Under the pieces are notes generated by a model. That model ran no database searches. It saw only the letters and a program-made list of their open reading frames with translations, and was not told where the DNA came from. 64,000 nucleotides of DNA, taken from RU20A sp042610495. Lineage in GTDB: Bacteria > Pseudomonadota > Alphaproteobacteria > Rhizobiales > Rhizobiaceae. Location of the stretch: assembly GCF_042610495.1 (NCBI RefSeq), contig NZ_JBHGAP010000002.1, positions 310,001 to 374,000 on the forward strand. The letters are read 5' to 3'. Both the position numbers and the translations under genes were made by a program. Shown one piece after another: positions 60,001 to 63,000 of the stretch (positions within the stretch are counted from its first letter, which is position 1; every line of letters starts with the position of its first letter).

Positions 60001-63000
60001 GAATTGCCGGCGATGCGGTCGTTGCCGCCCTGGCCGAAGATGCGGTCGCGGCCGGCGCCACCCGTCAGGATATCATTGCCTTCCGAGCCCCAGAGCTCGT
60101 CATCGCCCGCGCCGCCATCGAGTTCCATCTCGACGGCTTCGCCATCCTTCTTGCGGAGCGACCCTTCCACCACGATCCGGTCGTTGCCGCCACCGCCATG
60201 GCCGACGATGCGGCGGATGAGGGGGTCGTCAGACTTCTGGCCGAACGTCTGCTTGATGCCCTGGGATTCCACCTGCACCAGGCCGTTACCCAGCGAACGA
60301 ACGGTGTAATCGTCGTTGGCATTGTCGTCGGTCGAGCCCGTGCCATGGTTGCGATAGGCAGAGCGATCGCCGATGTTCAGCTTCAGCGTGCCATCGGATT
60401 CGAGCGTCGCGAGTTGCGGCGGCGGGCCGCAGAGCTCGGCGCTGAAGGAAACGATCGTCGTATCCGGGATCAAGGGAACGTTCAGCGTCACGCTGAACGG
60501 GCCGATGCCGAAGCGCAGGGTCAGGTCGAGATAGAAACCGATTCCACCTTCGGCGTCGAAGATGCAGATCGGACCCTGGTTCAGCAGATCGATGATCTCG
60601 TTGCCGCGGAGCTTGCCGTCGGTCTGACCATTGGCATCCGGCACGTCGTGGAGGTTCAGCCCGACGGTGGCGAAAATCCCGCCGGTCACACCAGCTGCGA
60701 CGATGCCGAAATCGAGAGAAACGGTCAGCGCTGCCCTCACCGTCATGGTAATTTCAGCGGGATCGCCCCCGGTATTGCGCGGGTCGTCGGAAATGTAGAA
60801 GCCGAGCAGAAGGTCCGTCAGGTCGCGCGAGGCTTCCGGCTTCGAAAGATAGGTCTTGAGGCCGAAGCTGTCGTAGCCGAAGGCGAGGTCGATGCGGAAT
60901 TCGAGGCTGCCGGTAAAGGCGAGCGTGATCGGCGGCGACGGATAGACCGGGATGGTGATCGTCGGGAACTGGAAGGGGAAGGAGAAGGTCGGCAGATCGA
61001 TCTCGATCAGATCCACCGTCTGCCCGAAGAGCAGGCCGATCAGGCTTGCCGGGTTCTGGATGAAGGGGACGCTGATGCCGAAATCATCCTGAATCGGGAT
61101 CGAGGCCCAGGGCGTCGCATGCAGGCTGGAGGCCATGCTGCTCTGGGCGCTGCTGAGGAACGAGGCGAATTGCGAGGTGGAGGTGCCGGCATTCAGCGGC
61201 ATGCCACCGGCAACGCCCCGCGGCAGGCTGAGGTTGAAGCCGCCGAAATTGAAATCGCCGATCTCGATGTAGATGTTGTTGCCGACATTGCCGACGAGGC
61301 CGGCGATATCGGAGACGACACCCACGGCCTCGATGAATTTCGTGACCGACTGGAGTTCGGGGATCTGCGACGCGAGCGACAGGATGGTGACGGGATCGCC
61401 CGAAAAGTCTGAGAGGATCGGGATCGGCGCGCGCAGGAAGTCGATGAGCGGCTTGACCGGCTCCAGCACCTTCTGGATGTCGCGCACGACAGGGCCGAGG
61501 AATTCATTGACGAATTCGCCGAAGTTGAGGCGCAGGTCGTTGAGGCCGAAGGAGAAATCGTTCGGCTGCAGCACGTTGAAATGCAGGCGCAGTTCACCCT
61601 CAATGCTCGGGAAGAGGCTGCTGTCGCCGAAGCTGCCATTGCTCAGGCGCTCGAAGCCGATGCCGAGACGGGCGTTGAAATCGAGATCGGCCATGAGCGA
61701 GCCGGTGACGGCGACATCGAGATCGTCAAGGGCCGTGGCGAGGTAAAGCTTGCCATCCGGGCCGCCGCCGCGCAGGTCGATGCCGAGCGTGCCGCTGACG
61801 CCCGATGGCGGTACGTCGTTTCCGGTGTCCTCGGTCAGCGTCAACTGCAGGAAGCCGAGTTCGCCGAGCATGGAGAACTGGTCGCCGACGCCGGCAAAGA
61901 TCTCCGCGCTCACTTCGTTCTGCTTATCGGTGCGGATGTAGAAGTGCCGGTTGCGGTCGATGCCGAAGGACAGGGCGACGCCCCACTGCAGGCGGAACGC
62001 CACGGAGGAGGCCTCGTCCACCTTGAGCCCGAGGCCCGGCAGGCCGATATCGAAGCCGATGCCGCTGTTGATCTCCATGACGGAGCCGAGATCGATATCG
62101 ACGCGGACATCCTCGACCTGGATCGGATCAACATTCTGGCCGTTGAACTCGGTGTAACCGGCATCGCCCGGCATCTTGAAGAAGATCTTGACCGCGCTGT
62201 CGGCCGGTCCCTTCAGCACAGGGCGCAGGGCATTGGTCAGGGTCGTATCGAGTTCGGAAAGGGCGGTTGCAAGGCCGTTGCCGAGCAGGGCGTTGAAATC
62301 GCGCTTGAGGTCGCGGATGAAGTTCTGGGCGCCCTGGTTGTTGGTGCCGAAAACGGACTTCAGCGCATCTCCGACCACAGGGATATCCTGGCCGAAGATG
62401 CGGCCCGCGAACATGTCTTCCAGCGAGTCCAGGAAGGCGTTCACGCCGCCGACGATCGTCTGCCAGTTCAGCAGGTTGAGGTTGGAGAAGAGATTGCTGA
62501 GGTCGGGCACCTGTACGGAGACGTATTGCGTGCTGTTGCCGCCTTGCAGAAGCGCCGTGAAGAAGTTCTGGAGGTTGGTGACATCGAAGATGATGTCACC
62601 CTTGTCCTCGCCGCCCACCCAGACCTCGATCGTCGTGTCGATCAGACCGTTGAGCGTGAGCGTGATGGGGCTGCCGCCAATGCCCGAATAGTTGAAATTT
62701 CCGAGATCGCCGAGTTCGGTGAAATAGTATCGCGGCTGGACGCTGGAGAAGCCTAGCCGGATTCTCGCAGGCGCGTTGGCATCGGTCGTTGACGACAACC
62801 GGATATTGCCGGCCGCGCTCTTCAGTTCGGCGCTGAGCGGGCCGATGTTGGCGCGCACCGAAAGGGCGGCATTGTTGCGCACCAGCAGGCCGAGTTCGAT
62901 GCCCGTGGCGCTGTCGATATAGGGCTTGGGGATGAAGCCGAGCAGCGGATTGCCGGCATCGGTGCTCGACAGGTTGAAGCCGAAGACGAGGCTGGCATTG

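Noticed and set aside
56985..60205. CRISPR-like regularly spaced repeats
   Set aside because: The repetition is in codons for RTX nonapeptides in one open frame, with a 27-bp period and no unique spacers.
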